Assembly (NCBI RefSeq): GCF_036227485.1
Contig: NZ_CP109479.1
Span: 186,001-250,000, forward strand
Origin: Streptomyces sp. NBC_01451
GTDB lineage: Bacteria > Actinomycetota > Actinomycetes > Streptomycetales > Streptomycetaceae
Direction: 5' to 3'
Length of the DNA: 64,000 nucleotides
Shown here: positions 23,190 to 32,019 of the stretch, one piece after another
Layout: each line of letters starts with the position of its first letter
Position numbering within the stretch: the stretch's first letter is position 1
Made by a program: the position numbers and the translations under genes
The notes under the pieces: generated by a model
What the model was told of the DNA's origin: nothing
Databases searched by the model: none
The model's input: the letters and a program-made list of their open reading frames with translations, nothing else

Positions 23190-25689
23190 CCAGTGATTGT
23201 GTCAGCGAAGCCGTTCCCTCCACCTGTGTAATTTGAGCTGGGGCTATGCGTGGCATGCCGAGGTCGATCGCCGTACCGCCAGAAGCTCGTCGGTCCATGT
23301 GAACGAGCTTGTCTTCGGCGCCGCCAAGGCTGACCCTGAGCCCTTCGACCTCCCCGAGCCAGCCCTCGCGCTCGGCCTCGGCGATGCGGGCGACGAGGTT
23401 GTCGCGGATCTCCTCCAACCGGCCGCGCTGGGCCGGGTCCGGCCGGAGAAGCGAGCAACGAACGCAAGCGTGTTCATGAATACAAGGCCTTGAAAAGGCG
23501 CGACCGCAGGTGCCGATGGAGACCTTGCGCTTCTCGAAGTGCGCGAGGAAAGCGTCCCATTCCTCCTCGGTCGGCGTCCGATACTCTTCGCTGGGTCGAC
23601 TGGCCCGGCGACGGGCGATGAAGGCGCGGTGAGCCTCGATGGTCTCGGCCGGGTAGATCGCCTTGTAGCCCATCGTCGTGTCAAGACTCCGATGCCCGCA
23701 GAGCACTTGCGCGATGTGCGGTGGCAGGCCGTTCATGATGGCTTCGGTCACGAAGATCCTGCGGAAGTCGTGCGGGGAGAAGACGAGCGGTTCGCCGCCG
23801 GCATCGGTCAGGCCCGTGGTGGCCAGCGTGTTGATCAGAAGCTTGCGGAGCGCGGTCGGAGTGAAAGCGCGGTGTTCGGTGCCGATATCGCGTTGGAACA
23901 GCAGCGGCATCGGCGGGTTCCAGACCCGCTCGTGGACGTCGTAGGAGGTCACCAACGGGATCGCGCGGCTGCTTCCCCGCAGGCGGCGGATGATGGTGGA
24001 GAGGATGTCCGCCAGTTCCGGGCTGACCAGCAGGAGCCGTTCGCTGTCGGTCTTGGAGGGGGCGACCTGCAGCAGGGGCACGACTTCGCCGGTGCTGGGG
24101 AGCCGGTATTCGGTGATGCTGTGGTGGGTCAGTTCCAGGAGTTCCTCGTTGCGGATGCCGGTCAAGCGCAGGACCTCGATCACGGCGAAGGCCCAGAAGG
24201 CTTCGTTCTCCTCGTATGTGAGGTTCCGGCGCCGCCCGGTCGAGGTCTCCTCGGCCCAGATCAGGTGCCCGGCGGCCTTGGGCGCGACTGCTCTGCGCAA
24301 AGCCCCGGCGGTGTCGGGGATCAAATCCCCGGGCCGAGTGTGCTCGGTGGCAGCCAGTAGTTCGGCTGCGGCGCGTCGCCTGCGGTCGACGGTGTCGGCC
24401 AGCACCGGCAGGACGGGAAGCCGTTCGCGGGTGCGCTGGTCCATCCGGGCCTTGCGGTGTTTGCGGTCCTTGGCCTTGCTGATCTCCTCGTCGCTGATCG
24501 GGCAGGGCACCACCCACCGCGCCCAGCGGGCCGGCTCTTCCGCAGCCCAATGGGCGATGTCCAGATAGAAGGCGCGGACGCGGATGAGCTCGTCCTTGGC
24601 GTTCAGCCGGGGGCTGGCGGTCTCGGCGGCGGTGCCGTCCGGACCGATCGTGGTGCGTTTCTTGGTGGCGATGTCTGTCTTCCAGGCCCGGGCGAGTGGT
24701 GGTGGCAGGCGCAGGGAGTCGATGCCCGGTGATAGCACTTCGATCCGGGTCCAGAACAGCCCGGCCAGCGTCCGCGACACTGCGTCCAGGCTGGTGTAGT
24801 CCAACGACGGCTGCCGTTCGCGCAGGTAGTCCACGATCAGGTCGCGGACCGGGCGGCACCGGATCGGATAGCGATCCACGAGTTCTTCGATGCTCAGCTG
24901 GCCGGCCGCAAGTCCGAACGCCCGGATCGTGGCCGGGGCGTCCTCAGGGAAGACACCCAAGGCCCGCAGCCGAAGGTAGAAGTCGACCTTGCGCTGACCC
25001 CCGCGGACATGGACCCGACGCAGGGTGTCGACCAGCTCCACGCAGTCGCCGACGGTGATGTCAGCAATCGAGCCGCCCTTGCAGGCCAGGAGCAACGCGA
25101 TCCGAGTCGCCGCGATGGTGGCCTCCCCCCGGGCGCTGACCGGCCCGGACTCGGCCAGCTGTGCCAGCCGTGCGAACCCTTCGGGGTCGCGGACCTCGGC
25201 CATGACCGGCGCCAGGTGCTTGTGGGTGCGGGTGAGCATCCAGGCTAGGTCGGGACGGATGACGTCGCCGCAGGCCAGCATCAGCAGCCCGGAGGTCAGG
25301 TCAACGCGCTCATACGACGGTGACGGCCCGCTCTGGCGCAAGAATCGCAGCGGGAGATCCGTCCAGTCAGCGCCGGGGATGTCCTCGGCGCGGCTGGCCT
25401 TCCACCGCTGCTGCCAGGTATCTCCGGGGAGGCTGGACATCCAGCGCAGAAGTTTGGTGACCCCGCGCCGCCGCCCGGCCCGGGTGGCGTTGGCCGCTGG
25501 CAAGAACGGTGGCGCCGTCAGCCGCCGCAGCACCTCGTCCGCCGACTGCGCTGTCGTCGGCCACCGTGCCTCTGCGGAGCGGGGCGAGAACCGTTCCCGC
25601 AGTACGTTGTTCCGTGCTCGGGCCTGTTCAACTGTTGCATTTGCGGTCTGCAGTTGTCGGCGGGTCGAGTGCTTCGTGGTGGTGGTCAT
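23176..25689 (-). CDS. Element A large tyrosine recombinase
   Basis: 837 residues. The C-terminal half is a tyrosine recombinase: RLTGIRNEELLELTHHS (catalytic Arg), SPHDFRRIFVTEAIMNG (H-x-x-R), QVLCGHRSLDTTMGYKAIYP (His and nucleophile Tyr). After it comes a Cys-rich tail (IGTCGRAFSRPCIHEHACVRC) and a coiled coil (LEEIRDNLVARIAEAEREGW). The first 400 residues are a helical region with no family I can name. The start is the ATG at 25689, overlapping the small recombinase's TGA by four bases (ATGA); the frame upstream of it only shadows that gene. Likely acts with the small recombinase to move the element, as TnpA/TnpB do in Tn554-type elements. Confidence 0.8.
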   Translation of the reverse strand: MTTTTKHSTRRQLQTANATVEQARARNNVLRERFSPRSAEARWPTTAQSADEVLRRLTAPPFLPAANATRAGRRRGVTKLLRWMSSLPGDTWQQRWKASRAEDIPGADWTDLPLRFLRQSGPSPSYERVDLTSGLLMLACGDVIRPDLAWMLTRTHKHLAPVMAEVRDPEGFARLAQLAESGPVSARGEATIAATRIALLLACKGGSIADITVGDCVELVDTLRRVHVRGGQRKVDFYLRLRALGVFPEDAPATIRAFGLAAGQLSIEELVDRYPIRCRPVRDLIVDYLRERQPSLDYTSLDAVSRTLAGLFWTRIEVLSPGIDSLRLPPPLARAWKTDIATKKRTTIGPDGTAAETASPRLNAKDELIRVRAFYLDIAHWAAEEPARWARWVVPCPISDEEISKAKDRKHRKARMDQRTRERLPVLPVLADTVDRRRRAAAELLAATEHTRPGDLIPDTAGALRRAVAPKAAGHLIWAEETSTGRRRNLTYEENEAFWAFAVIEVLRLTGIRNEELLELTHHSITEYRLPSTGEVVPLLQVAPSKTDSERLLLVSPELADILSTIIRRLRGSSRAIPLVTSYDVHERVWNPPMPLLFQRDIGTEHRAFTPTALRKLLINTLATTGLTDAGGEPLVFSPHDFRRIFVTEAIMNGLPPHIAQVLCGHRSLDTTMGYKAIYPAETIEAHRAFIARRRASRPSEEYRTPTEEEWDAFLAHFEKRKVSIGTCGRAFSRPCIHEHACVRCSLLRPDPAQRGRLEEIRDNLVARIAEAEREGWLGEVEGLRVSLGGAEDKLVHMDRRASGGTAIDLGMPRIAPAQITQVEGTASLTQSLDDQQ

Positions 25690-26927
25690 GAAGACCGCCC
25701 GAACAGCACATCCAAGGCTTCCGGGTTGTAGCCGGGTGCGGGAGGCGGCGGCACCGGCTCGGTTTGCCGGTCTGCCTGCCGGGCGTGGTGGGCCAGCACC
25801 TCGGCGCCGACCTCGTCCTGGCGCGGCGCGAGGTAGATCTCGGTCGTGGTCAGATGCGCGTGTCCGAGGACCCACTGCACGTCGGTCAGCGTCAACGCCG
25901 GGTCGCGCACCATGCGGGCGGCGGCGCTGTGGCGAAGGTCGTGAAGGGTCCAGTCCGCGCCGAAGGTTGCGTTTACCCGCTCGAACATGCGGTGGGCGCC
26001 GTGGTAGGTCAGCGGCTGAAACGGACGCCGTAGCGTCCACCACACTGGCTGTGTCCGACCCCTCGGCACCAGTCCGTGCAGCTCCTGCTGGTAGAGCCGC
26101 AGCCATACGAACGCATCTGCCGAGGCCGGCACCTGCTGCCGTGCTCGGGAGCCCTTCCGCACAACGCTGATCAGCTGCTGCCCTGGGTCGATGTCGCACT
26201 GCCGGACGCCGATCAGCTCCGAGGCCCGGACTCCGCTGGAGATCCAAAACGCGATCATTGCCCGGTCCCGGTTCGACCGCAGCGCCGCGAACAGCGAGTT
26301 GAACCACTCGTCCGGGATCGAGCGCGCAATCCGGCGCGGAACCGTGGGCCGGTAGCGGCCGGTCCGCTCTGGCGCCCAGGCTTCCATCGGGTTGTGGTGT
26401 GCGTGTGCGCGGCCGGAACGACGCGCCAGGTCCAGCGGGAACGGGTTGAGCAACGGCCCGGATCCGGCATCACGGTGCAGGTCGTAGAACTTGCGCAGCA
26501 CCGTCTCGCTGTGGGCGACGGTCGACGGGGCATAGCCGAGCCCAGGGCTCGTCTTCCCGGTCACGGGGTTCGGGGTGCCGATGGTGCGGGCTGGCCGCCG
26601 CTTGGCCGCGGTTGCTCGCGGCTTGACCGTCAGCTGGATCCAGCGGCTGAAATCCCGAGCGTCCACGCGTGTCGCTCGATCCCAAGGCACTTCGACCGCG
26701 TACAGGAACCGCCACCAGCGCAGCAGGTCCATGCCGTAGGAGCGGACGGTCGCCGCCGCCTTCCCGGCTGCGAGCAGTTCCTGGAAAAACACCGCGACTG
26801 GCGCCACGACCGCGCCGTCGGCGTCGACGAGCCGGTAGGGCTCGTACCGGTCGCCGGTCTCCGCCAGCCGACCCCACGGAGGAACGGCCAACCTCGATAG
26901 ATCCCGCTCGGGCACACGATCGTTCAT
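25686..26927 (-). CDS. Element A small tyrosine recombinase
   Basis: 413 residues with an N-terminal SAM-like core-binding domain (VRSYGMDLLRWWRFLYAVE) and a catalytic domain: SSGVRASELIGVRQCD (Arg), LHDLRHSAAARM (H-x-x-R), WVLGHAHLTTTEIYLAP (His, Tyr). It is first in the three-gene unit. GTG at 26930 precedes the ATG at 26927; the ATG is preferred. The upstream 80 bases to the element end must contain the promoter and recombinase-binding end sequences. Confidence 0.85.
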   Translation of the reverse strand: MNDRVPERDLSRLAVPPWGRLAETGDRYEPYRLVDADGAVVAPVAVFFQELLAAGKAAATVRSYGMDLLRWWRFLYAVEVPWDRATRVDARDFSRWIQLTVKPRATAAKRRPARTIGTPNPVTGKTSPGLGYAPSTVAHSETVLRKFYDLHRDAGSGPLLNPFPLDLARRSGRAHAHHNPMEAWAPERTGRYRPTVPRRIARSIPDEWFNSLFAALRSNRDRAMIAFWISSGVRASELIGVRQCDIDPGQQLISVVRKGSRARQQVPASADAFVWLRLYQQELHGLVPRGRTQPVWWTLRRPFQPLTYHGAHRMFERVNATFGADWTLHDLRHSAAARMVRDPALTLTDVQWVLGHAHLTTTEIYLAPRQDEVGAEVLAHHARQADRQTEPVPPPPAPGYNPEALDVLFGRSS

Positions 26928-27007
26928 CACGACCGCAGACCGTACTGGGCCGCAACCTCACCTGTGCCCTGAACTGCACAATCAACCTGGTTCGTTCAGT
27001 CAACGGG

Positions 27008-29213
27008 GCATGCTCATGAACGCAGTCGCTTCCGTATGCTCGTCCGCAGTCTCCGAGAGCGAGTTTGCGGCGCTCGAAGTGGCCGAGGAACTGCTGCCAC
27101 TCGTCTGGTGTCACTGCTCGGTATTCCTCGGTCGGTCGGAGTGCACGGCGGCGGCTGATGAACGCTTGGTGCGCTTCGATCGCGTCCTTGGGGTAGATCG
27201 CGGCGTAGCCCATCGTTGTGTTGATGTTGCTGTGACCTGCAATTACTTGCGTGATGTGAGGAGGCAAGCCGTTGAGGATGGCATCTGTGATGAAGATTCG
27301 CCGGAAGTCATGGGGCTCGAACGTCAGGGGGGTGCCTGCGGCGTCAGTGAGCCCGGATGCTGCAAGTGTCTCGTTGAGCCCGTCGCGGATCGTGTTGTCG
27401 GAGATCCTGCGGTCCTCGCCGCTCATGTTCCACTGGTAGAGCAGCGGCATTGGTGGATTCCAAGTTCGCTCGTGGGAGTCGTAGTTGGCGATGACCGGGA
27501 CGGTGCCGTCAGCTCCGCGGACTCGTGAGATGACGGTGCTGAGGACGTCGGCGAGTTAGAAGTGACCAGCAGCAGCCGCTCTTGATCGGTCTTCGACGGG
27601 GCAATCTGCAGGAGCGGGATGACCTCTCCGGTGGTGGGCAGTTTGTAGCTGATGATGCTGTGGTGGCCGAGTTCCCGAAGTTCTTCGATCCGGATTCCGG
27701 TGTGCCGCAAGATCTCGATCGTCGCCCAGGCCCAGAAGGCCCGCTTCTCTTCGCTGCCCAGTTCGCGACGTCGGCCCTGTTCATCTCGGACAGAAACAGG
27801 TCTGCCATCGAGCCGTGTCGACTTGCGGGGGACGGTGAAGCTCTCGCCAAGCACTGTGAACGTGGAGGCCAGCGGCGCAACGTTCAGGGCGTCGAGCCGA
27901 GCCCTCGCCTCGTTCAGTCTGCGTTCGGCGACGCGGATCAGAACGGGCAGGACCGGGAGGCGTTCGCGGGTGCGTTGGTCGGAGCGAGACTTCTGCCGCT
28001 GCTCCAGCTTCTTGACTGAGCACTCGGCTTCGCTGATGGGGGCCGGTGAGGCCCACGGGCCCCAGCGTTCCGGCTCTTCGAGTGCCCATTGCCCGATGTC
28101 CAGGTAGAACGCCCTGACGATTTGCTTGATTGCCGGGGCAGTCACTCTGGGCTCGGTGACCTCAACTCGGGTGCCGTCTGGCTGTCGGCGCAGGACGGTT
28201 TTCGTCGCGATGCGAGCCTTCCAGGCCGTGCTCACTTCGGCGCTCAGTCGCAGTGAGTCGATGCCCGGGTGATGCTTTTCGAGGTCGGACCAGAACAGAC
28301 CTGCGAGGACGGCTGACAGGTGCCGGAGCGAGCTGTAGTCGAGCGTGGCCTGACGTTCGGTGATGTAGTCGACCAGGAGGTCACGGACCGGCTGGCATTT
28401 CAGCTGGTAGCGGTCGACCAGCATCCCTGGGGTGACTTGGCCGGATCGCCGGGCGAAGCTGATCAACGTTTCTGGTGCATCGGAGGGGAATCGCCCCTGC
28501 TCTCTGAGCCAGTGATAGGCCAGCCGAACACCACGGGTTTCGTTGGTCCCGCTCGCTGCTGCCTGCATCGCGAGGAAGTCGCCGACGGTGATGTCCTCGA
28601 TGGTGCCTCCGTAGGCCACCATGATGCGCACGATCGCCTTGAGGGCCTCGGCTGTGGCTCTCGCGCCGCCGTCTATCGGAATCCCAGCCGCTTCGAGGCG
28701 GGCAAATCCTTCAGGGTCGCGGCATGCCCGGATGGCCGGCCGAAGGGTGCGTGAAATGGTCCCGAGAAGCCATGCCAGATCGGGGCGGATGGCATCCGCG
28801 CAGATCAGCAGTTGCATACCAGCTTGGATTTCGGGTGTCTTGGGCTTCCCTGCGCCGCTGGTCCGGGCCCACTCCTGGGCAAATACGTACCACTGATCCG
28901 GCGTAGTCGCGGCTGGCGTTGCCAGCCATCGCTGCTGCCAGGTGTCCCCTGGTTGGGTTGCCAGCCAGCTCAACAGAACGCGGGCACCTCTTCGCCGCCT
29001 CCTGCGGGTGAGTTCGGGGCCGGGCAGTGCAAGCTCAAGATCTTGAAGCCGGTCAGCGAGGGCGTCACGGCTCAAGTACGTCTCGGGCCAGGCCGCGGGG
29101 CGCGTCCGTGCGGGGAATCGTCGGAACAGATCAGCCGCCTCGGCACCGACAAGGGAATGCGACTTGCGGCTGGCCTGCGCGGCGGGGCTCGCGTCCGCGA
29201 GGGTCGTCAGCAT
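27008..29213 (-). pseudogene. Element B large tyrosine recombinase, N-terminal part (frameshifted, interrupted)
   Basis: Homologous to the element A protein over its whole length: WLATQPGDTWQQRW, ADAIRPDLAWLLGT, ITVGDFLAMQAA, CQPVRDLLVDYITERQATLD, then RHTGIRIEELRELGHHS (Arg), EPHDFRRIFITDAILNGLPP and AGHSNINTTMGYAAIYP (His, Tyr). Near 27557 the reading LLLVTS changes frame: one base (G of GAA) is missing compared with LLLVSPELADIL in the A protein. The part ends at VHEHA where element A inserted. Its start overlaps the small recombinase stop by one base (TGATG). Without the frameshift and insertion it would be about 825 residues. Confidence 0.8.
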
Positions 29214-30499
29214 CAGCGAGGTCCTCCGAACAACACGTTGAGGGATTCCGGGTTGTAGGCCGACGCCGAAGGGGCCGGGGGAGGGTTCTTGCGCCTGAGC
29301 TCCAGGCGGGCGAAGTGAGCGAGACCGGCGGTGATGACCTCGTCCTTGCTGGGGTTGAGGTACTTCTGCAAGGTCGTCTGGTACTTGTGGGCGAGGATGT
29401 GCTGGACGTAGACCAGTGACATCTCCGGGTCCTCGGTCATCCGGAATGTCGCGGTGTGCCGTAGGTCGTGGAGGGTCCAGTTCGATCCCAGAAGCTCGTT
29501 GGCCCGGACGAACATGGCGCGTGCCGCGTGGTAGTTCAGCGTTCGCCAAGGGCGCCGTAGCGTCCACCACAGCGGCTCGCCGCGGCCTCGAGGGACGCCC
29601 TTCCTCCAGGCTTCTTCCTGATAGAGCCGAAGCCAGACGAACGCGTCCGGTGATGCGGGCAGCTGCTGGTAGTTCTTGGTGCCCTTGCGGATGACGCCGA
29701 TGAGCTGCTGCCCGGGAAGCGCGTCTCGCCCCTGCGAGGTCAGGAGTTCGCTGGCGCGGGCGCCGGTGGAAACCCAGAAGGCCAGCAGAGCCCGGTCACG
29801 GTGCGAGCGCAGGCCCGCGAAGACCTCGGTGTACTTGTCGTCCGGTATTCGGCGCGGGATCCGCTCCGGAACGGTGGGGCGGTAGCGACCCTTCCGTGCG
29901 TTTTTGAACTCGTCCATCGGGTTGTGGTGGGCGTTCGCCCGGCCCTTGCGACGCGAGCGGTCCAGAGGGAAGGGATTGATCAGCAGTGAACCGGAGTTGG
30001 CTTCCAGGTGGAAGTCGTAGAACGTCCGCAGCACGGTCTCGCAGTGGGCCTGTGTGCTCTTAGCGTACTTCTTCCCGACGGTTGTCTTGCCGGTCACCGG
30101 GTTCGGTGTCCCGGGTGAAGGCTTGTCTGTCGGGCGAGCCGGCGGGTTCGCGTCCGGTCTTCCGCGGTGGCGCCAGTGCACGCGAACCGGCTTGTCTGCC
30201 AGTTGCATCCACAGCATGAAGTCGCGGGCATCCGTCCGGGTCGCCCTGTCCCACTCGATGCCGAGGACCCACAGGAACCGCCACCACCGCAGCAGATCAT
30301 TCCCGTACGACCGCAGAGTCGTGGCGGGGGTGTGGCTCGCGAGCAGATCCGTGAAGTACAGCTCGACAGGCTGGACTGGACCGCCGGCGGGGTCCAGGAG
30401 TCGGTACGGCTCCCACGGATCACCCGTCTCGTACAGCTTGCCGATCTCAGGCAGTACGAACGTCGACAGATCCCTCCCGGGACCTCTTGTTTCAGGCAC
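29213..30499 (-). CDS. Element B small tyrosine recombinase
   Basis: 428 residues from GTG, homologous to the element A small recombinase throughout (LRSYGNDLLRWWRFLWVLGI, AHHNPMDEFKNARKGRYRPT). Catalytic motifs: STGARASELLTSQG (Arg), LHDLRHTATFRM (H-x-x-R), ILAHKYQTTLQKYLNP (His, Tyr). It appears intact, unlike its partner, so it might still bind or cut the shared ends of both elements. Lower GC and different codon use from the flanking Streptomyces genes suggest a distinct origin. Confidence 0.85.
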   Translation of the reverse strand: MPETRGPGRDLSTFVLPEIGKLYETGDPWEPYRLLDPAGGPVQPVELYFTDLLASHTPATTLRSYGNDLLRWWRFLWVLGIEWDRATRTDARDFMLWMQLADKPVRVHWRHRGRPDANPPARPTDKPSPGTPNPVTGKTTVGKKYAKSTQAHCETVLRTFYDFHLEANSGSLLINPFPLDRSRRKGRANAHHNPMDEFKNARKGRYRPTVPERIPRRIPDDKYTEVFAGLRSHRDRALLAFWVSTGARASELLTSQGRDALPGQQLIGVIRKGTKNYQQLPASPDAFVWLRLYQEEAWRKGVPRGRGEPLWWTLRRPWRTLNYHAARAMFVRANELLGSNWTLHDLRHTATFRMTEDPEMSLVYVQHILAHKYQTTLQKYLNPSKDEVITAGLAHFARLELRRKNPPPAPSASAYNPESLNVLFGGPR

Positions 30500-30562
30500 C
30501 CCGGGAAGCTAGCAGACAAGGCTCCTGACCTGCGAAAACATCTATCTTAGTTCAGTCAACGA

Positions 30563-30604
30563 GCCGTAGACCCGGCCGCGCAGCAGCTGCTCGTCTCCGT
30601 TCAT
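30563..30604 (-). pseudogene. N-terminal 14 codons of the gene split by element B
   Basis: ATG at 30604 reads MNGDEQLLRGRVYG and then enters the element end. The remainder is at 20977-21234. It lies 82 bases downstream of the replication-relaxation gene on the same strand, so the intact gene was probably the next gene of that operon. Confidence 0.7.
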
Positions 30605-30685
30605 CCGGCCAGCCTCCCAGCCCCTACTGACAACGGAGGTACGGGTGGCGTGCCCGGGCCTGGGTGGAGGCCGGGCACGCCGTGC

Positions 30686-31777
30686 TCACCGCGCCTTCGG
30701 CAATGCGTCCAGAGAGCAGCGCTCCTCTCCCGCGTGGCGGCCGGCCACGCGCCACACCGGCTCAGCGGGGCCGTGCTGGGTCAGCTGCGCCAGGGTCGTG
30801 GTCGCCACGATGCTCCGGTAGTTGACGCTTGAGACGCGGCGGGCTCGCTCGTGGAAGGCGGCCTCCCTCGTTGCCGGGGCCGCGCGGCGCGCAGCCGGGG
30901 CGAAGACGAACAGCAGCGGCGGGAAGGGCCGGTCCATGGACGGCCCGCTGTAGGTCTCCTGCCAGTGACTGCGCGGGGCCCGGGCGGCGTTGCCGCGTCC
31001 GCTCGCGGGTGCGTTGCGGTAGGCGTCGTAGCGCTCCAGCTTGGCGACCAGGCGGGCATAGGACATCGTACGGTCGATCTCCACGAACGCACTGGAGCCG
31101 TCGGCCAGGAGCACCACGCCGTCGGGCACCAGGTTCCCGGCCGGAGTGGGGTGGGCGACTTCCACCTGCCAGTCGGAGAAATGGGCCGCCTGCGCCTCGT
31201 GGAAGGCGACGGCGGTGTCGACCAGGGCGAGGCCGTGCTCACGCAGACCCGTCTTGCTGGCGGCGATGCGCTTCCCGGTGGTCCGGCCGGCCCGGTGGGC
31301 GAGTTCGCCGGACGCGGCGGCTTCGGCGAGACCGGCCGGGGTGCAGTACCAGTAGCTCTGCTGTTTGCGGTGGGTCCGGCCGACCAGGGCCGGGGATTCG
31401 GCGAGCAGGTTGCGCAGCGCCCGCCGGACGTGGTCGGTGTCCTGCTGGTGCGACAGCAGCAGCGCCTTGAGCTGGCGGGGCGTGGCCAGCCGCAGCTGGG
31501 CGAGGGTGAGCAGGACCTCGCCGCGGATCTCCGCGCCGGCCTTCGCCGCCGTCTTCCGGGCCCGGGACGCTTCTCCAGGTACATCAGTACTGGGAGAAGA
31601 GGAGTTGCAACCGGCCGGGGCAGGCGAATCGGGGGTCTGGTCAGCAACGACCGTCAGGCGGCGGCCTGGGGCTGCGGGGCTGGGAGCGGGGCTTGCCGCA
31701 GGGCCCGGAGCGGGGCTCGCCGTCGCAGCAGTGTTCGCCGGAGCCGCCGGAGTGTGCGGGGTGGGTGCGGTGGTCAT
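30686..31777 (-). CDS. Replication-relaxation family protein
   Basis: 363 residues. The N-terminal 60 are Ala/Pro-rich; then a winged-helix region (RGEVLLTLAQLRLATPRQLK, HVRRALRNLLAESPALVGRT, YWYCTPAGLAEAA) and a nuclease-like core (NLVPDGVVLLADGSSAFVEI, DRTMSYARLVAKLERYDAYR) with PD..EID residues resembling a PD-(D/E)XK site. This pattern is typical of the replication-relaxation proteins of actinobacterial plasmids and integrative elements. The ATG at 31777 follows a GAGGAC-like ribosome-binding site; the frame upstream is not coding. It is probably co-transcribed with the small membrane gene at 33600, now separated from it by an ISAs1 insertion. Confidence 0.8.
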   Translation of the reverse strand: MTTAPTPHTPAAPANTAATASPAPGPAASPAPSPAAPGRRLTVVADQTPDSPAPAGCNSSSPSTDVPGEASRARKTAAKAGAEIRGEVLLTLAQLRLATPRQLKALLLSHQQDTDHVRRALRNLLAESPALVGRTHRKQQSYWYCTPAGLAEAAASGELAHRAGRTTGKRIAASKTGLREHGLALVDTAVAFHEAQAAHFSDWQVEVAHPTPAGNLVPDGVVLLADGSSAFVEIDRTMSYARLVAKLERYDAYRNAPASGRGNAARAPRSHWQETYSGPSMDRPFPPLLFVFAPAARRAAPATREAAFHERARRVSSVNYRSIVATTTLAQLTQHGPAEPVWRVAGRHAGEERCSLDALPKAR

Positions 31778-32019
31778 CGTGTCCTCGGGATTCTCCGGCC
31801 GCGCGCGGCTGGATCGGTGACAGGTCCGGCCCGCACGCACGAGGCGTACGGGCCCAAGCCACCGTGAGGAAGCACCCCTTGTCCGCGGTCTGTTCATCCC
31901 GGCCCGCAGCGTCCGTTATGACCCTTGACCACCCCTGGACCGGATGGTTTGTCCGTGGCCGATGCCACACCGCCGCGGCATCGGGGCGGCGGAGTCGGGA
32001 AGTGCACAGCGCTCAGGGG

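Larger units (their letters stand above)
22711..27007 (-). mobile_element. Element A: two-recombinase transposon inserted in element B
   Basis: 4297 bp. Left end TTCTCTGAACTATCGG (22711), right end TTCAGTCAACGGG (to 27007), flanked by GC on both sides. Precise removal restores HEHACVRC in the element B large recombinase. It contains three overlapping minus-strand genes: small recombinase, large recombinase and a 149-residue protein. Confidence 0.85.
21235..30563 (-). mobile_element. Element B: two-recombinase transposon with ADP-ribosylglycohydrolase cargo
   Basis: The left end TTCTCTGAACTA (21235) and right end TTCAGTCAACGAG (to 30563) match the ends of element A (TTCTCTGAACTA, TTCAGTCAACGGG). 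Read inward they share CTGAACTA as an inverted motif. CC flanks both ends. Removing the element rejoins a small gene in frame (see 20977 and 30563). Contents: glycohydrolase (+), large recombinase (interrupted by element A and frameshifted), small recombinase. Without element A it is about 5.0 kb. Confidence 0.8.

Noticed and set aside
23176..26307. 1043-residue recombinase
   Set aside because: Residues before MTTTTK are read from the antiphase of the small recombinase. The ATG at 25689 overlaps that gene's stop as expected.
21235..30563. RIT element (three tandem tyrosine recombinases)
   Set aside because: There are two pairs, not a trio. The third coupled gene of element A has no recombinase motifs, and the pairs are separated by a nested insertion.
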